Source: Novosphingobium sp. (GTDB lineage: Bacteria > Pseudomonadota > Alphaproteobacteria > Sphingomonadales > Sphingomonadaceae). Taken from it: 48,613 nt of DNA. The stretch covers positions 1-48,613 of the forward strand of contig NZ_JANXWG010000010.1 of NCBI RefSeq assembly GCF_025351285.1. The letters are read 5' to 3'. Under the pieces are notes generated by a model that worked only from the letters and a program-made list of their open reading frames with translations, did not search any database and had not been told where the DNA came from. Positions 17,694 to 25,231 of the stretch are shown one piece after another (within the stretch, counting starts at the first letter, position 1; each line of letters opens with the position of its first letter). The position numbers were made by a program, and so were the translations under genes.

Positions 17694-18353
17694 ATGCACC
17701 CGAATTACAAAATCCTGACAGCTTACGTCTTAAACGAGTTGCATTGTCCTACGATCTTGATTCCTCCGGGAGATCCGAGGGAAGGTGGCATGGGGCCTGA
17801 CGGCATCTACAAAGTAAAGTTTCAAGAACCGGAAATTGATCCAGCTCATCTTGCACTTGGTAGATATTTGGATGAATGGAACTTCTTGGAGCATATTTTG
17901 GGAGATTTGCTGATCTCGATGCTTGGCGTCGAACGGTCACTGATGCCGACCCTTGCTGGCAATCTTGGGGTGCGCGGTCAGATTGAAACAGTCCGTGAGT
18001 TAAGCGGAGCAATTTTCGACGAGACAACTGCCGAGAAATGCTCATCGCTAATGGATCGCTTAAATTCTGCCGGAGGAATTCGAAATAAGCTTGTTCATGG
18101 TTATTGGATGCTTGAAGTGGTAATCGCCTCTTTTCAGAATGATATAAAACATCGAGTCAGGCCATTTCGAAGGTATGATCCATCATCGATTGAACTTCAG
18201 GATAAATTAAAAAATCCGAAAGAGCATAAATTGCGAGAGAAATACATGTTTGGAATTGGCAAAATTGTCTCTCTTTCAGGTTCGCTCAATGAATTGTCCA
18301 CTGAGTTGCAAAGCTTTATGAATTCGATATTCCCGCCAAACGTATATGAATAG
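17694..18353 (+). CDS. AT-rich gene with a HEPN-like R-x4-H motif
   Basis: A 219-residue cytoplasmic protein, low in GC compared with its neighbours. Predicted mostly helical from residue 50. R130-NKLV-H135 in GIRNKLVHGYW matches the R-[NDH]-x(3)-H core of HEPN nucleases, which sits on a helix as expected. A long helix with E-W-x-x-L-E-x-x-L (about 60-72) could be the packing helix. HEPN proteins are often RNases in toxin-antitoxin or antiviral systems; others are non-catalytic. No MNT-type antitoxin gene is adjacent, but an AbrB-Doc pair follows. No close family is recognised. Confidence 0.6.
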   Translation: MHPNYKILTAYVLNELHCPTILIPPGDPREGGMGPDGIYKVKFQEPEIDPAHLALGRYLDEWNFLEHILGDLLISMLGVERSLMPTLAGNLGVRGQIETVRELSGAIFDETTAEKCSSLMDRLNSAGGIRNKLVHGYWMLEVVIASFQNDIKHRVRPFRRYDPSSIELQDKLKNPKEHKLREKYMFGIGKIVSLSGSLNELSTELQSFMNSIFPPNVYE

Positions 18354-18474
18354 GTAAATTAAAAATTTATAGGTTAGCAACGTTTGGTCGATTATTGAAT
18401 GTCTAGAATAACTAGTTCTGGCGACATGTGCAATAAGCTCTAGTTGTAGTCCGCCTTGCGGCCACTTAAAGCAT

Positions 18475-18486
18475 GCGTTATAACGC
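18475..18486. promoter_or_regulatory. Perfect 12-bp palindrome at the antitoxin start
   Basis: GCGTTATAACGC ends four bases before the chosen ATG at 18491. AbrB/MazE-type antitoxins repress their own operons at such palindromes, so this is a likely operator. Its location favours the ATG at 18491 over an in-frame ATG at 18473. Confidence 0.5.
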
Positions 18487-18490
18487 TCGG

Positions 18491-18718
18491 ATGAACGTCA
18501 CCCTCAAGATCACCAAGATCGGCAATTCGGCAGGCGTGATTTTTCCGCGCGATGTGTTGGCACATCTTGGCGTCGCGGTTGGGGAGACGGTGTCGGTCGT
18601 TACCACGCCGCGCGGGATCGAACCGGCTGCGGCCGATGGCGATTTCGAGGCGCAGATGGCGGTGGCGCGTGAGGTGATGGCGCGGCGCAAGCGGGCGCTG
18701 GGCGAACTGGCGAAATAG
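18491..18718 (+). CDS. AbrB/MazE-type antitoxin
   Basis: A 75-residue swapped-hairpin DNA-binding protein. KITKIGNSAGVIFPRDVLAHLGV is the standard AbrB/MazE pattern of strand, G-N-S, then P and L-x-x-L-G. The C-terminal tail (about residues 50-75) is charged and helical and should bind and neutralise the toxin. It is two bases ahead of a Doc-type toxin gene, the usual order for this antitoxin-toxin pairing. A palindrome over the translation start suggests autorepression. No clear Shine-Dalgarno sequence is present. Confidence 0.85.
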   Translation: MNVTLKITKIGNSAGVIFPRDVLAHLGVAVGETVSVVTTPRGIEPAAADGDFEAQMAVAREVMARRKRALGELAK

Positions 18719-18720
18719 GC

Positions 18721-19113
18721 GTGGCGGACGATTGGGTGTGGGTCGCCACGGCGGTCGCCGAAGCGGCGCATCGCGAGCAACTGGCCGAACACGACGGCGG
18801 CGAGGGCACGCGCGATGCAGGTGCGCACGAAAGCGCGATGGCGCAGGCCCGCCAGCGCGCGGTATACGAAGACTGCGACGCGTGCGATCTGGCGGCGGCC
18901 TATGCCTTCGGCATCGCGCGCAATCATCCTTTCGACGATAGCAAGAAGCGCATGGCGGCGGTAGTCGGCGAAACCTTCCTGGCGCTCAACCGCTGGCAAC
19001 TCACCGCCAGCGACGCCGAACTGGTGGTCGCATTCGTCGCCCTCGCCGCAGGCGAATTGAGCGAAGCCGACTTGACCCAATGGTTCCGCGACCACGCTGC
19101 ACCCGTGATTTAG
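18721..19113 (+). CDS. Doc (death-on-curing) family toxin, variant active site
   Basis: A 130-residue Fic/Doc-fold protein starting at GTG, two bases after the antitoxin stop. The active-site loop is HPFDDSKKR (residues 69-77), against the family pattern H-x-F-x-[DN]-[AG]-N-K-R. The catalytic His69, Phe71, Asp73, Lys76 and Arg77 are kept, but the usual Asn is Lys75 and Gly/Ala is Ser74. Doc phosphorylates elongation factor Tu and stops translation. The Asn normally helps position the nucleotide phosphates, so activity may be altered or lost. The paired antitoxin gene appears intact. Confidence 0.82.
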   Translation: MADDWVWVATAVAEAAHREQLAEHDGGEGTRDAGAHESAMAQARQRAVYEDCDACDLAAAYAFGIARNHPFDDSKKRMAAVVGETFLALNRWQLTASDAELVVAFVALAAGELSEADLTQWFRDHAAPVI

Positions 19114-19186
19114 CACCAGTGACGGGGAGCGCGAGGGACTCAATTCCTCGCATCTTCCTTCTTTCCTACAACAAACCAGATCGGTT

Positions 19187-19456
19187 ATGCACTCGCGCAT
19201 GTCCGAACCCGAAACCACGCCCGCAACCGCTCCCGACTACGAATGCTGGACCCTCGCCAAGAAGGTCGCATTCCTGATGGAGCTTCGTGCCACGCGTTCG
19301 GTCACCAAGGCGGCGCGGGTGGTCGGGATGTCGCGCAACTCGGCCTATCGGTTGCGCGCGCGGCAGCGGGGTTCGGGGTTCGATGCGGCGTGGGCGGCTG
19401 CGCTGACAGGCGTGTGGCCGTGGTGGAAATCTGCTCAGGCGGATGCGGGGGCATGA
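19187..19456 (+). CDS. Small helix-turn-helix protein
   Basis: An 89-residue protein. Residues about 24-60 form a helix-turn-helix: an entry helix (KKVAFLMELRAT), then SVTKAARVVGMSRNSAYRLR, where A-A-x-x-V-G-M-S-R-x-S-A-Y matches an HTH recognition unit of LysR- or resolvase-like type. Only the DNA-binding part exists; no effector domain follows. An ATG at 19199 is an alternative start. It lies alone after the toxin gene. A regulatory role is inferred from the HTH only. Confidence 0.7.
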   Translation: MHSRMSEPETTPATAPDYECWTLAKKVAFLMELRATRSVTKAARVVGMSRNSAYRLRARQRGSGFDAAWAAALTGVWPWWKSAQADAGA

Positions 19457-19640
19457 CGGGTCGGGTGGTGATCCGGGCTTCGGGAGCGGAAGCAGGGGAA
19501 GATGCGGCGGAACCGCCTGCGAATTTGTTCCCCAGGACACCGTCCATTGCGTCAACTTGTCACCTTTTGGGTGGCGTTGGCGGTGTGTTTACGAATTCGG
19601 CACCACAATAGCCCGGGCAAAGATCGAGGGGGCAGCGAGG

Positions 19641-19841
19641 ATGGCGGGCATCGGCAAAACAGCGATGCGCTGGGGGTTCCGGTTGGGATTGTTGGGCTTT
19701 GCCGGCGGGTTCTTCGTGCCGATGGTGTTCATGCCCGATGCCAACCAGGATCCGATGCTGGGCATCTTCATCACCGGTCCGCTGGGCTTCGTGGTGGGCC
19801 TGGTCGCGGGAGCGGTGCGCGGTTTCGTGCGGAACGACTGA
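19641..19841 (+). CDS. Small membrane protein, two helices
   Basis: A 66-residue protein. ATG at 19641 follows GCGAGG at a good distance. Two hydrophobic segments, about residues 12-30 (FRLGLLGFAGGFFVPMVFM) and 42-60, have a short polar connection and a basic C-terminus (RGFVRND). Glycine is frequent in both helices. No known family; topology suggests an inner-membrane hairpin. Confidence 0.6.
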   Translation: MAGIGKTAMRWGFRLGLLGFAGGFFVPMVFMPDANQDPMLGIFITGPLGFVVGLVAGAVRGFVRND

Positions 19842-20130
19842 CCGGCGGAGCGGCTTGGCTCTCCCCGCCGCGCCAGGCTTTCCGGGCGTGCCACCGCCGC
19901 GTGCGGCTCGGCCGGGTGCCATCGAAGACAAGTCCGCTATGGAAAGGATCGAAAGCAAGTTTGAGGCCGCGGCGCATTCGTGGGAACTTGGCCCCGCTGC
20001 ACTGCTGGTCCACGGGCTCGGCTCGAAGATCGGTCATGCAGTGGGGCTGAACCGCCTCGGGATTGTCGGAGGCCATCTGGTTCAAGTTACGCGGCCATCG
20101 GGATGTCGTCCATCATGGCGCAGTCATGCG

Positions 20131-20523
20131 TCAGCGGCGCAGGATGCCGATGATCGTGTCGAGATCGTCGGTGCTCGATGCCAGGAGGCCGTAAAGCGAA
20201 CTCAGGTCTTCCGACAGACGGGGCGGGAGGACAATGCTGGCAGGTTCCTGGATCGCCTCGATCAGCGGGCCGGTATAAGCGGTGAGCACGTGGCGCCCGC
20301 AGGCCTTGCTGATTTCGAGGCTGATCTGGCGGAAGGCTGCGGTTGCGCCACCGCTGCGGATCGGGCCGGGGCGGATCAGGCCGCTGGCGAGGAAGTGGAA
20401 ATCGGCCATTGCCAGCGAGTAACAGTTGGCTTGCGTGGTGTTGGACCAGTTGAAGACGCGAAAGCGCGTCTTGTCGAGTAGCATGGCGATCATGCGCCCC
20501 GCCTTGGCAGTCAGATCGTCCAC
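20131..20523 (-). CDS. Hypothetical protein
   Basis: A 130-residue protein from GTG at 20523, preceded by GGGGG at about nine bases; ATG at codon 11 is an alternative. No signal peptide or membrane helix. Helical ends surround a middle segment with FHFLASGLIRPG. Not assigned to a family. The 289 bases between it and the small membrane gene at 19641 show no supported gene or site. Confidence 0.5.
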   Translation of the reverse strand: MDDLTAKAGRMIAMLLDKTRFRVFNWSNTTQANCYSLAMADFHFLASGLIRPGPIRSGGATAAFRQISLEISKACGRHVLTAYTGPLIEAIQEPASIVLPPRLSEDLSSLYGLLASSTDDLDTIIGILRR

Positions 20524-20625
20524 GCGAATTGCCCCCGAATTGGTGTAACCTTCGAATCGCTCCCTTGCAACATTCGACTGTTACCAAGGTAAAGCGATCC
20601 TGTTCAATAAGCCGCGTGCGATTGC

Positions 20626-20643
20626 ATTGCATTTGGATGCAAT
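20626..20643. promoter_or_regulatory. Inverted repeat in the divergent region 20524-20773
   Basis: ATTGCAT-TTGG-ATGCAAT is a perfect 7-bp inverted repeat. A further ATTGCAT lies at 20621-20627. It is placed between the minus-strand gene ending its start at 20523 and the plus-strand gene at 20774, so it could be an operator for either. No regulator gene for it is evident. Confidence 0.35.
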
Positions 20644-20773
20644 TGTTTGCCGATTACTGATCTAGTTGACGCTGCATGTTGAAAGTATTGGTCCGATGTG
20701 GATTGAAGCGGCAGGTGCCGAGATTCCGCGATTTGGCAATGGACCCGCTGGCCCGCCGGGCTATCCTGCGGGC

Positions 20774-21307
20774 ATGCTCGATACCCGGAACTATGCCATG
20801 CACCTCCCTTTGATCGGCGCGGCTGCGCTTGCGATGATGACGGCATGGGCACCGGCGGCATCCGTGCGGGACTTGGCAGCGGCCGGTCCGCACTTTGATC
20901 CTGTCGCGTTCTTCACTGGCGAAACCGAGGGCAGGGGTCGGCTCAAGGTGATGTTTTCGCGGGCAAAGTCGATACATGTCAGCGGGCATGGGATGTTGCA
21001 GGGCGATGGCGTGCTGGTGCTCGACCAGACGGTGACGACCGAGGGCGATCATGCCAAGTCCCGGCAGTGGCGCATCCGCCAGACCGCGCCCGATCACTAT
21101 GTCGGGACGCTGACCGACGCTTCGGGTCCGGTCAGGCTCGATGTGACGGGGAGCCGCATGCGGATCCGCTATCATGCCAAGGGCGGCCTGGTTTTCAGCC
21201 AGGTGCTGACACTTCAGCCCGGCGGACAGGTGTCGCAAAACGTGATGAGAGTGCGCAAGTTGGGCATGGTCGTCGCGACGGTCCGCGAGACGATCACGCG
21301 CCGTTGA
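20774..21307 (+). CDS. DUF3833-like exported protein
   Basis: A 177-residue protein with a signal sequence; ATG at 20774 or 20798 both give a plausible one ending near APAAS. The mature part opens FDPVAFFTGETEGRGRL, then follows strands with R-x-W-x-I (SRQWRIRQT) and ends in a beta sheet. This matches the layout of DUF3833 (F-D-x-x-x-F-F-x-G opening, R-x-W-x-I core), whose members are often lipoproteins of unknown role. No lipid-attachment Cys is present here. Assignment by motif only. Confidence 0.65.
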   Translation: MLDTRNYAMHLPLIGAAALAMMTAWAPAASVRDLAAAGPHFDPVAFFTGETEGRGRLKVMFSRAKSIHVSGHGMLQGDGVLVLDQTVTTEGDHAKSRQWRIRQTAPDHYVGTLTDASGPVRLDVTGSRMRIRYHAKGGLVFSQVLTLQPGGQVSQNVMRVRKLGMVVATVRETITRR

Positions 21308-21331
21308 GGCTGGCGCCGCAGCGCCGGGGCA

Positions 21332-21457
21332 CTACTTCGACGGCTTGTCCGAAACCGCAATGCCTTTCTGGGTCGGGTTCGAAGCGTTTGCTTTCTTGGG
21401 CTTTTCGGCCTTGGGCTTGCGCACTTCTTTGCTCGATTTCTTCTGGCTCTTGGCCAT
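21332..21457 (-). CDS. 41-residue lysine-rich small protein
   Basis: A short basic protein beginning MAKSQKKSSKEVRKPK and containing the second K-rich run EKPKKANAS. AGGAGAAG six bases before the ATG is a strong ribosome site. The K-P-K and N-x-E/K-x-R-K-P-K style is typical of a small proteobacterial family of unknown function. It may bind nucleic acid, judging by charge alone. Its Shine-Dalgarno lies in the 3' arm of a hairpin (21467-21483), which could mask it. Confidence 0.7.
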   Translation of the reverse strand: MAKSQKKSSKEVRKPKAEKPKKANASNPTQKGIAVSDKPSK

Positions 21458-21466
21458 CGCACTTCT

Positions 21467-21483
21467 CCTGCCGGGCCGGCAGG
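21467..21483 (-). promoter_or_regulatory. Hairpin overlapping the ribosome site of the 41-residue gene
   Basis: CCTGCCGG-C-CCGGCAGG (minus strand). In RNA the realistic form is CCTGCC/GGCAGG with a five-base loop. The AGG at its 3' end is the first part of AGGAG. Translation may depend on melting this stem. Confidence 0.4.
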
Positions 21484-21739
21484 CCCTTGCTGGGCTTGGG
21501 CCTGCGGCGCAAGTTTGTCGAACGATTATCGGCTTTCAGGCGTCGGCAGCGTGAAGGCTGCCGGTCGAGGCGGGCGGTCGAAGCTCGCGGTCGAAGCCGG
21601 CATCCCGAATTGGGGCAGGCAACTTGGCCCAGGACGCGATGTGACAAATCGCATAGCGGATGCCACAATATTGGTTTATACGATGCTAACAATCGATTCG
21701 AGCTTTAGGTTTATTCGAAATCTTTCAGGGACTTCGGTC

Positions 21740-22456
21740 ATGATGGCAACTCGACTACTGCTGACTGCTGCGTTTGTACTCGCCGGTGCTTCGGCTCATG
21801 CCCAAACCGCACCGGACGGATTTAAGTCGGTAGAGCAGATCACATGCGAACTGACAAACTCGTGCGGTGAAGAGGCTGCGGCTCCTGCGCAGGCACGCGG
21901 TGAGAGCCGCAAATTCAGCCTCGCGGTCATGCCCAAAGGTGGCAGTGCTTCGCAGCTCGGCACGGGCGCTACCAAGTTGGCGGTGCGGTCTAGCCTGAGC
22001 AAACCTGCCACTTACGCGACGTCTGGCGCAAAAACAGCGTCGCCGGGGGTACGCAGTCGCGTGATTGTAGCCACCCGTCCAACAGGAAAGATGCGGACCG
22101 GAGCAATCGTATCGTCAAGCCTGGCAGTCGGCTTTGCAAACGCTTCCGATTCGCTCGATGTGGCAGGGCAACGCCAGGCGAAAGCGCTGCTCGGCGCGTT
22201 GACCGGACCGATGCTCGCGGGAAAGCATGTTATCATTGCCGGCCACACCGATTCGAGCGGCGGGCGTGAATACAACCTCGATCTGTCGCAACGTCGCGCG
22301 CGCGCATTGGTCGATTACCTGGTCGCCAACGGGATTTCACAGTCCTTGCTCGAACCGGTGGGCTATGGTTTCGATCGCCCGTTGCCTGGGCTGAGCGCGA
22401 GCGAAGCGCGCAACCGTCGCGTCGAGGTTGTCATGGCCGACGTGGCAAAGCCGTAA
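21740..22456 (+). CDS. OmpA-family peptidoglycan-associated protein
   Basis: A 238-residue exported protein. ATG-ATG at 21740/21743 is preceded by CAGGGA; the signal peptide ends at ASAHAQ. A variable, Ala/Ser-rich linker with Cys pair (residues about 45-55) leads to a C-terminal OmpA/MotB domain (about 130-238). The peptidoglycan-binding core is recognisable in IIAGHTDSSGGREYNLDLS, RRARALVDYLVANG and NRRVEVVM. There is no beta-barrel or lipobox, so it is probably periplasmic and holds on to peptidoglycan non-covalently. It is convergent with yaiI 12 bases away. Confidence 0.85.
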   Translation: MMATRLLLTAAFVLAGASAHAQTAPDGFKSVEQITCELTNSCGEEAAAPAQARGESRKFSLAVMPKGGSASQLGTGATKLAVRSSLSKPATYATSGAKTASPGVRSRVIVATRPTGKMRTGAIVSSSLAVGFANASDSLDVAGQRQAKALLGALTGPMLAGKHVIIAGHTDSSGGREYNLDLSQRRARALVDYLVANGISQSLLEPVGYGFDRPLPGLSASEARNRRVEVVMADVAKP

Positions 22457-22468
22457 GGTTACGGGCCT

Positions 22469-22942
22469 TTAAGTTCGCGCCAACATGACCAGCGCTTCGT
22501 CGAGCGCGGACAGAAACCGCGAACGATCGGCCTTGGCAAACGGCGCCGGCCCGCCGATCGCATCGCCAGTGGCACCCGCGCGCAAATCGGCCATGATCGC
22601 GCGCGTCGCTACCGCAGCGCCGATCGAGGCGAGCGTGAACGGCCTGCCATTGTTGCCGATCACTACCGCGCCCGCCTTCAGGCAGCGATCGGCTAACAGG
22701 ATGTCGGCCGTGACCACCACCGCGCGCGCATCTGCTCGTTCGGCGATCCAGTCATCGGCGGCATCGAAGTTGCCCGGCACAACCACCCGGCTGACCAGCG
22801 GGTGCGCGGGCACGCGGAATGGCGAATTGCTGACGATCGACACCGGCACCTCGCGGCGGAAGGCAACCTTGTAGATCTCCTCCTTGACCGGGCAGGCGTC
22901 GGCATCGACCAGGATGCGGATCGGACCAAGTGCATTATGCAT
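22469..22942 (-). CDS. YaiI/YqxD (UPF0178) family protein
   Basis: A 157-residue protein of normal family length. It opens ILVDADACPVKEEIYKVA, the hallmark D-x-D-x-C-P, and contains DDWIAERA and VTADILLADRCLKAGA, with the acidic residues expected of a PIN/NYN-like nuclease fold. The biochemical role is not established; a metal-dependent RNase is likely from the fold. GCGAGG is the ribosome site. A PhnA-like gene lies 11 bases upstream on the same strand. Confidence 0.88.
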   Translation of the reverse strand: MHNALGPIRILVDADACPVKEEIYKVAFRREVPVSIVSNSPFRVPAHPLVSRVVVPGNFDAADDWIAERADARAVVVTADILLADRCLKAGAVVIGNNGRPFTLASIGAAVATRAIMADLRAGATGDAIGGPAPFAKADRSRFLSALDEALVMLART

Positions 22943-22953
22943 CGCAGCCTCGC

Positions 22954-23271
22954 TTACCGCTTTTTGACGAACTCCGCGCGCAGCACCAGGCCCTTGATGC
23001 CGTCAAACCGGCAATCGATCTCCTGCGCGTCGCCGGTCAGCCGGATCGACTTGATCACTGTGCCCTGCTTGAGTGTCTGCCCGGCACCTTTTACTGTCAG
23101 GTCCTTGATCAGCACGACTTGGTCGCCATCGGCGAGCAGGTTGCCGTTCGCATCGCGCACTTCGATTGCATCGGCCGCACCCGCCGCCTCGCGTTTCGCT
23201 GCGAGTTCGCCAGCGGGCATCCATTCGCCGCTGTCTTCGTCATAGACGTAGTCTTCGTCGTCACCGGCCAT
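22954..23271 (-). CDS. PhnA/YjdM-like protein without the zinc ribbon
   Basis: A 105-residue protein. Its last 70 residues carry the PhnA domain: VRDANGNLLADGDQVVLIKDL, VKGAGQTLKQGT, IRLTGD and the closing EFVKKR. The N-terminal zinc ribbon (two C-x2-C pairs) of E. coli PhnA is absent and replaced by an acidic stretch with EDYVYDEDSGEW. ATG at 23271 follows GGGGACC. The function of PhnA is unsettled despite its phosphonate-related name; no other phn gene is here. Probably co-transcribed with yaiI. Confidence 0.82.
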   Translation of the reverse strand: MAGDDEDYVYDEDSGEWMPAGELAAKREAAGAADAIEVRDANGNLLADGDQVVLIKDLTVKGAGQTLKQGTVIKSIRLTGDAQEIDCRFDGIKGLVLRAEFVKKR

Positions 23272-23420
23272 CGTCAGGGTCCCCAATTGTCGCGCCGCCA
23301 TGGCAGGTGCGCGTCGGCTTGGCCAGCGACGCAAGCATGCGCGAACCGCACGCGGCAATCGCGCCTTGTCGTGCAACCGCTTGTTGCGTAGCTTCACGGC
23401 GGGAGAGAGGGAGAGGCGTA

Positions 23421-24719
23421 GTGCTCAAACTGCTCCAGCGCTTTGGATTGCATTGTTCATCCATAGAAGACGAACGCGTCTTTGCCGATGGTTACCTGCT
23501 GCGCACAGTCGGTGAATCGCAGCTCTTCATGGTGCTGAGCGCGCTGACCGTTTACGTGTTTTTCTTCTGGGACCGGATGATCGACCCGGTCAACTGGAAC
23601 ACCACGCACATGATCCGCGGGCTGCTCGTGGCGCCGGCGATGGTGCTGGTGGCCAGCGTGCTCTTCACGCCGTTCGGCAAACGCCATTTCGAAGCCTTCG
23701 TGCTGACCATGCTGCTGCTGGTGATGACCGGGCTGGCCACGATCTACGCGGTGCTCGATCACGGCTACCAGTACGCCGCGCTGGCCTTCACGATGGCGAT
23801 GCTGGGCACGACCACGATGTTTCCGATCCGATCACGGTTCCTGGTCATCGGTTCGTTCCTGAGCATGGTGATCGTGGTCGTCGGGCATCTGCTGGCGCAC
23901 AATGCCGGGCCGGGCTGGCTGCTGGTCAACCTGATAGCGGCGCTGGTGTCGATCGGCATGGGCACGCTCTCGGCCTACTTGCGCGAGCGCGAAGCCCGCG
24001 CGGCGTTTCGGGCAACAAAGGCGCTGGTCGCCTCGCGCGAGCGTGTCGACGAATTGCTCCACTCGATGCTGCCGCGCGAGGTGGTGCAACGCATCCAGGC
24101 GGGGGAAACCGCGATTGCCGATCTCCATGGCGAAGTCAGCATCATCTTCGCGGACCTTGCGGGCTTTACCGAAATGTCGCGCAAGATCAGTCCGTCGCAT
24201 CTGGTCAGGGTGCTCAACGACTTGTTCTCGAGTTTCGACCGCGATGCCGAACGGTTGGGGATCGAGCGGATCAAGACCATCGGCGATGCCTACATGGCGA
24301 TCGGGGGGCTTCGGCGCAGCGTCGATGGCACCGACCACGTCGAAGCTGCCGCGCTGTTTGCGCTGGCGATCCAGGCGCGCGTGCTGAAACTTGTAAACGA
24401 AATGGAATATCCGCTGCAGATCCGCGTGGGACTGCATGTCGGCCCGGTGGTGGCAGGCGTGATCGGCGTGACCCGCCCGGCTTTCGATTGCTGGGGGGAA
24501 TCGGTCAACCTGGCCAGCCGCATCGAAGGCCATGCCACGCCCGGCACGATTCTGGTGTCCGAAAGCGCGTACTGGCGGCTCAAGCCTTTTTTCGCGATGG
24601 AGCCGAAGGGCGAGACCGAACTCAAGGGCATCGGCAAGACCCGCGTGTTTTGCCTGCTCGGGCCGGTGGTGGGGGAGGGGGCGGGCGACGCTGCTGGGGA
24701 TCTTCCCGCCGTCGCTTGA
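23421..24719 (+). CDS. Membrane class III adenylate cyclase
   Basis: A 432-residue protein starting at GTG after GAGAGGGAGAGG. The N-terminal half (about residues 33-172) has six hydrophobic helices. A short linker helix (about 190-215, ASRERVDELLHSMLP) leads to the cyclase domain (about 228-410). The metal-binding aspartates are Asp245 (FADLAGFT) and Asp289 (TIGDAYMA). Lys285 and Asp356 (FDCWGE) specify adenine, and Asn363 and Arg367 (VNLASR) stabilise the transition state. All are present, so it should make cyclic AMP. The membrane part may sense an envelope signal. A CRP/FNR-type target at 10298 is a separate observation. Confidence 0.92.
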   Translation: MLKLLQRFGLHCSSIEDERVFADGYLLRTVGESQLFMVLSALTVYVFFFWDRMIDPVNWNTTHMIRGLLVAPAMVLVASVLFTPFGKRHFEAFVLTMLLLVMTGLATIYAVLDHGYQYAALAFTMAMLGTTTMFPIRSRFLVIGSFLSMVIVVVGHLLAHNAGPGWLLVNLIAALVSIGMGTLSAYLREREARAAFRATKALVASRERVDELLHSMLPREVVQRIQAGETAIADLHGEVSIIFADLAGFTEMSRKISPSHLVRVLNDLFSSFDRDAERLGIERIKTIGDAYMAIGGLRRSVDGTDHVEAAALFALAIQARVLKLVNEMEYPLQIRVGLHVGPVVAGVIGVTRPAFDCWGESVNLASRIEGHATPGTILVSESAYWRLKPFFAMEPKGETELKGIGKTRVFCLLGPVVGEGAGDAAGDLPAVA

Positions 24720-24983
24720 AGCGCAACCCGTTCGGATCAAAACTGGCCGGTGTTGCGGCGGACCGGAAGCGAGGTGCGGCAAGGGGCTTGCGAAGGCGCT
24801 AGGTCGCCGCGAAGTCCCGTGCTACGGCGGCGCCGCTGACGTCAGATATTGGCGGACTTCGGCGCGGCGTGTCGCTCGTGGGCACCCGAGTACGGCGACT
24901 TCCTTTCAACGCACGACCTCTCGCATACCCCGCGCACGCGTTGTGCGCAGGTCTACCAAAAGTGTTCTTGAAAGGAACATTCC

Positions 24984-25190
24984 ATGCCAGTCGGCACCGT
25001 GAAATTCTTCAATACCGAAAAAGGCTATGGCTTCATTGCGCCCGATGGCGGCGGCGAAGACAGCTTCGTCCACATCAGCGCAGTCCAGGCCGCCGGCATG
25101 CAGTCGCTCGACAAGGACCAGCGCCTTACCTACGAGGTCGAAATCGGCCGCAATGGCAAGAAGTCGGCCGCGAACCTCGCGTCTGCCTGA
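24984..25190 (+). CDS. Cold-shock domain protein (CspA family)
   Basis: A 68-residue OB-fold RNA chaperone. RNP1 is KGYGFIAP (residues 13-20) and RNP2 is DSFVHIS (26-32). AAAGGAA precedes the ATG. The 264-base gap upstream, with no gene, leaves room for the long 5' leader common to csp genes; I see no defined element in it. A stem-loop follows at 25201. It binds single-stranded RNA in the cytoplasm and helps translation during stress or growth transitions. Confidence 0.95.
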   Translation: MPVGTVKFFNTEKGYGFIAPDGGGEDSFVHISAVQAAGMQSLDKDQRLTYEVEIGRNGKKSAANLASA

Positions 25191-25200
25191 CGATTTCTAA

Positions 25201-25225
25201 GCCCGGTGAGCGACGCTCACCGGGC
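25201..25225 (+). terminator. Strong stem-loop after the cold-shock gene
   Basis: GCCCGGTGAGC / GCTCACCGGGC is a perfect 11-bp stem with a three-base loop, ten bases past the csp stop and six before the end of the convergent transglutaminase gene. It likely acts in both directions; the U-run is short (TT) on the plus strand. Confidence 0.7.
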
Positions 25226-25231
25226 TTCAAC

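Noticed and set aside
19453..19611. A 52-codon open frame overlapping the HTH gene's stop by ATGA
   Set aside because: The coupling geometry is attractive, but the product has no helix, signal or motif and its composition reads like untranslated sequence. No independent ribosome site was found.
19939..20100. An open frame starting at ATG 19939 in the gap before the minus-strand gene
   Set aside because: It runs into the opposite-strand gene in a frame with no supported end, has no ribosome site, and the encoded peptide shows no recognisable features.
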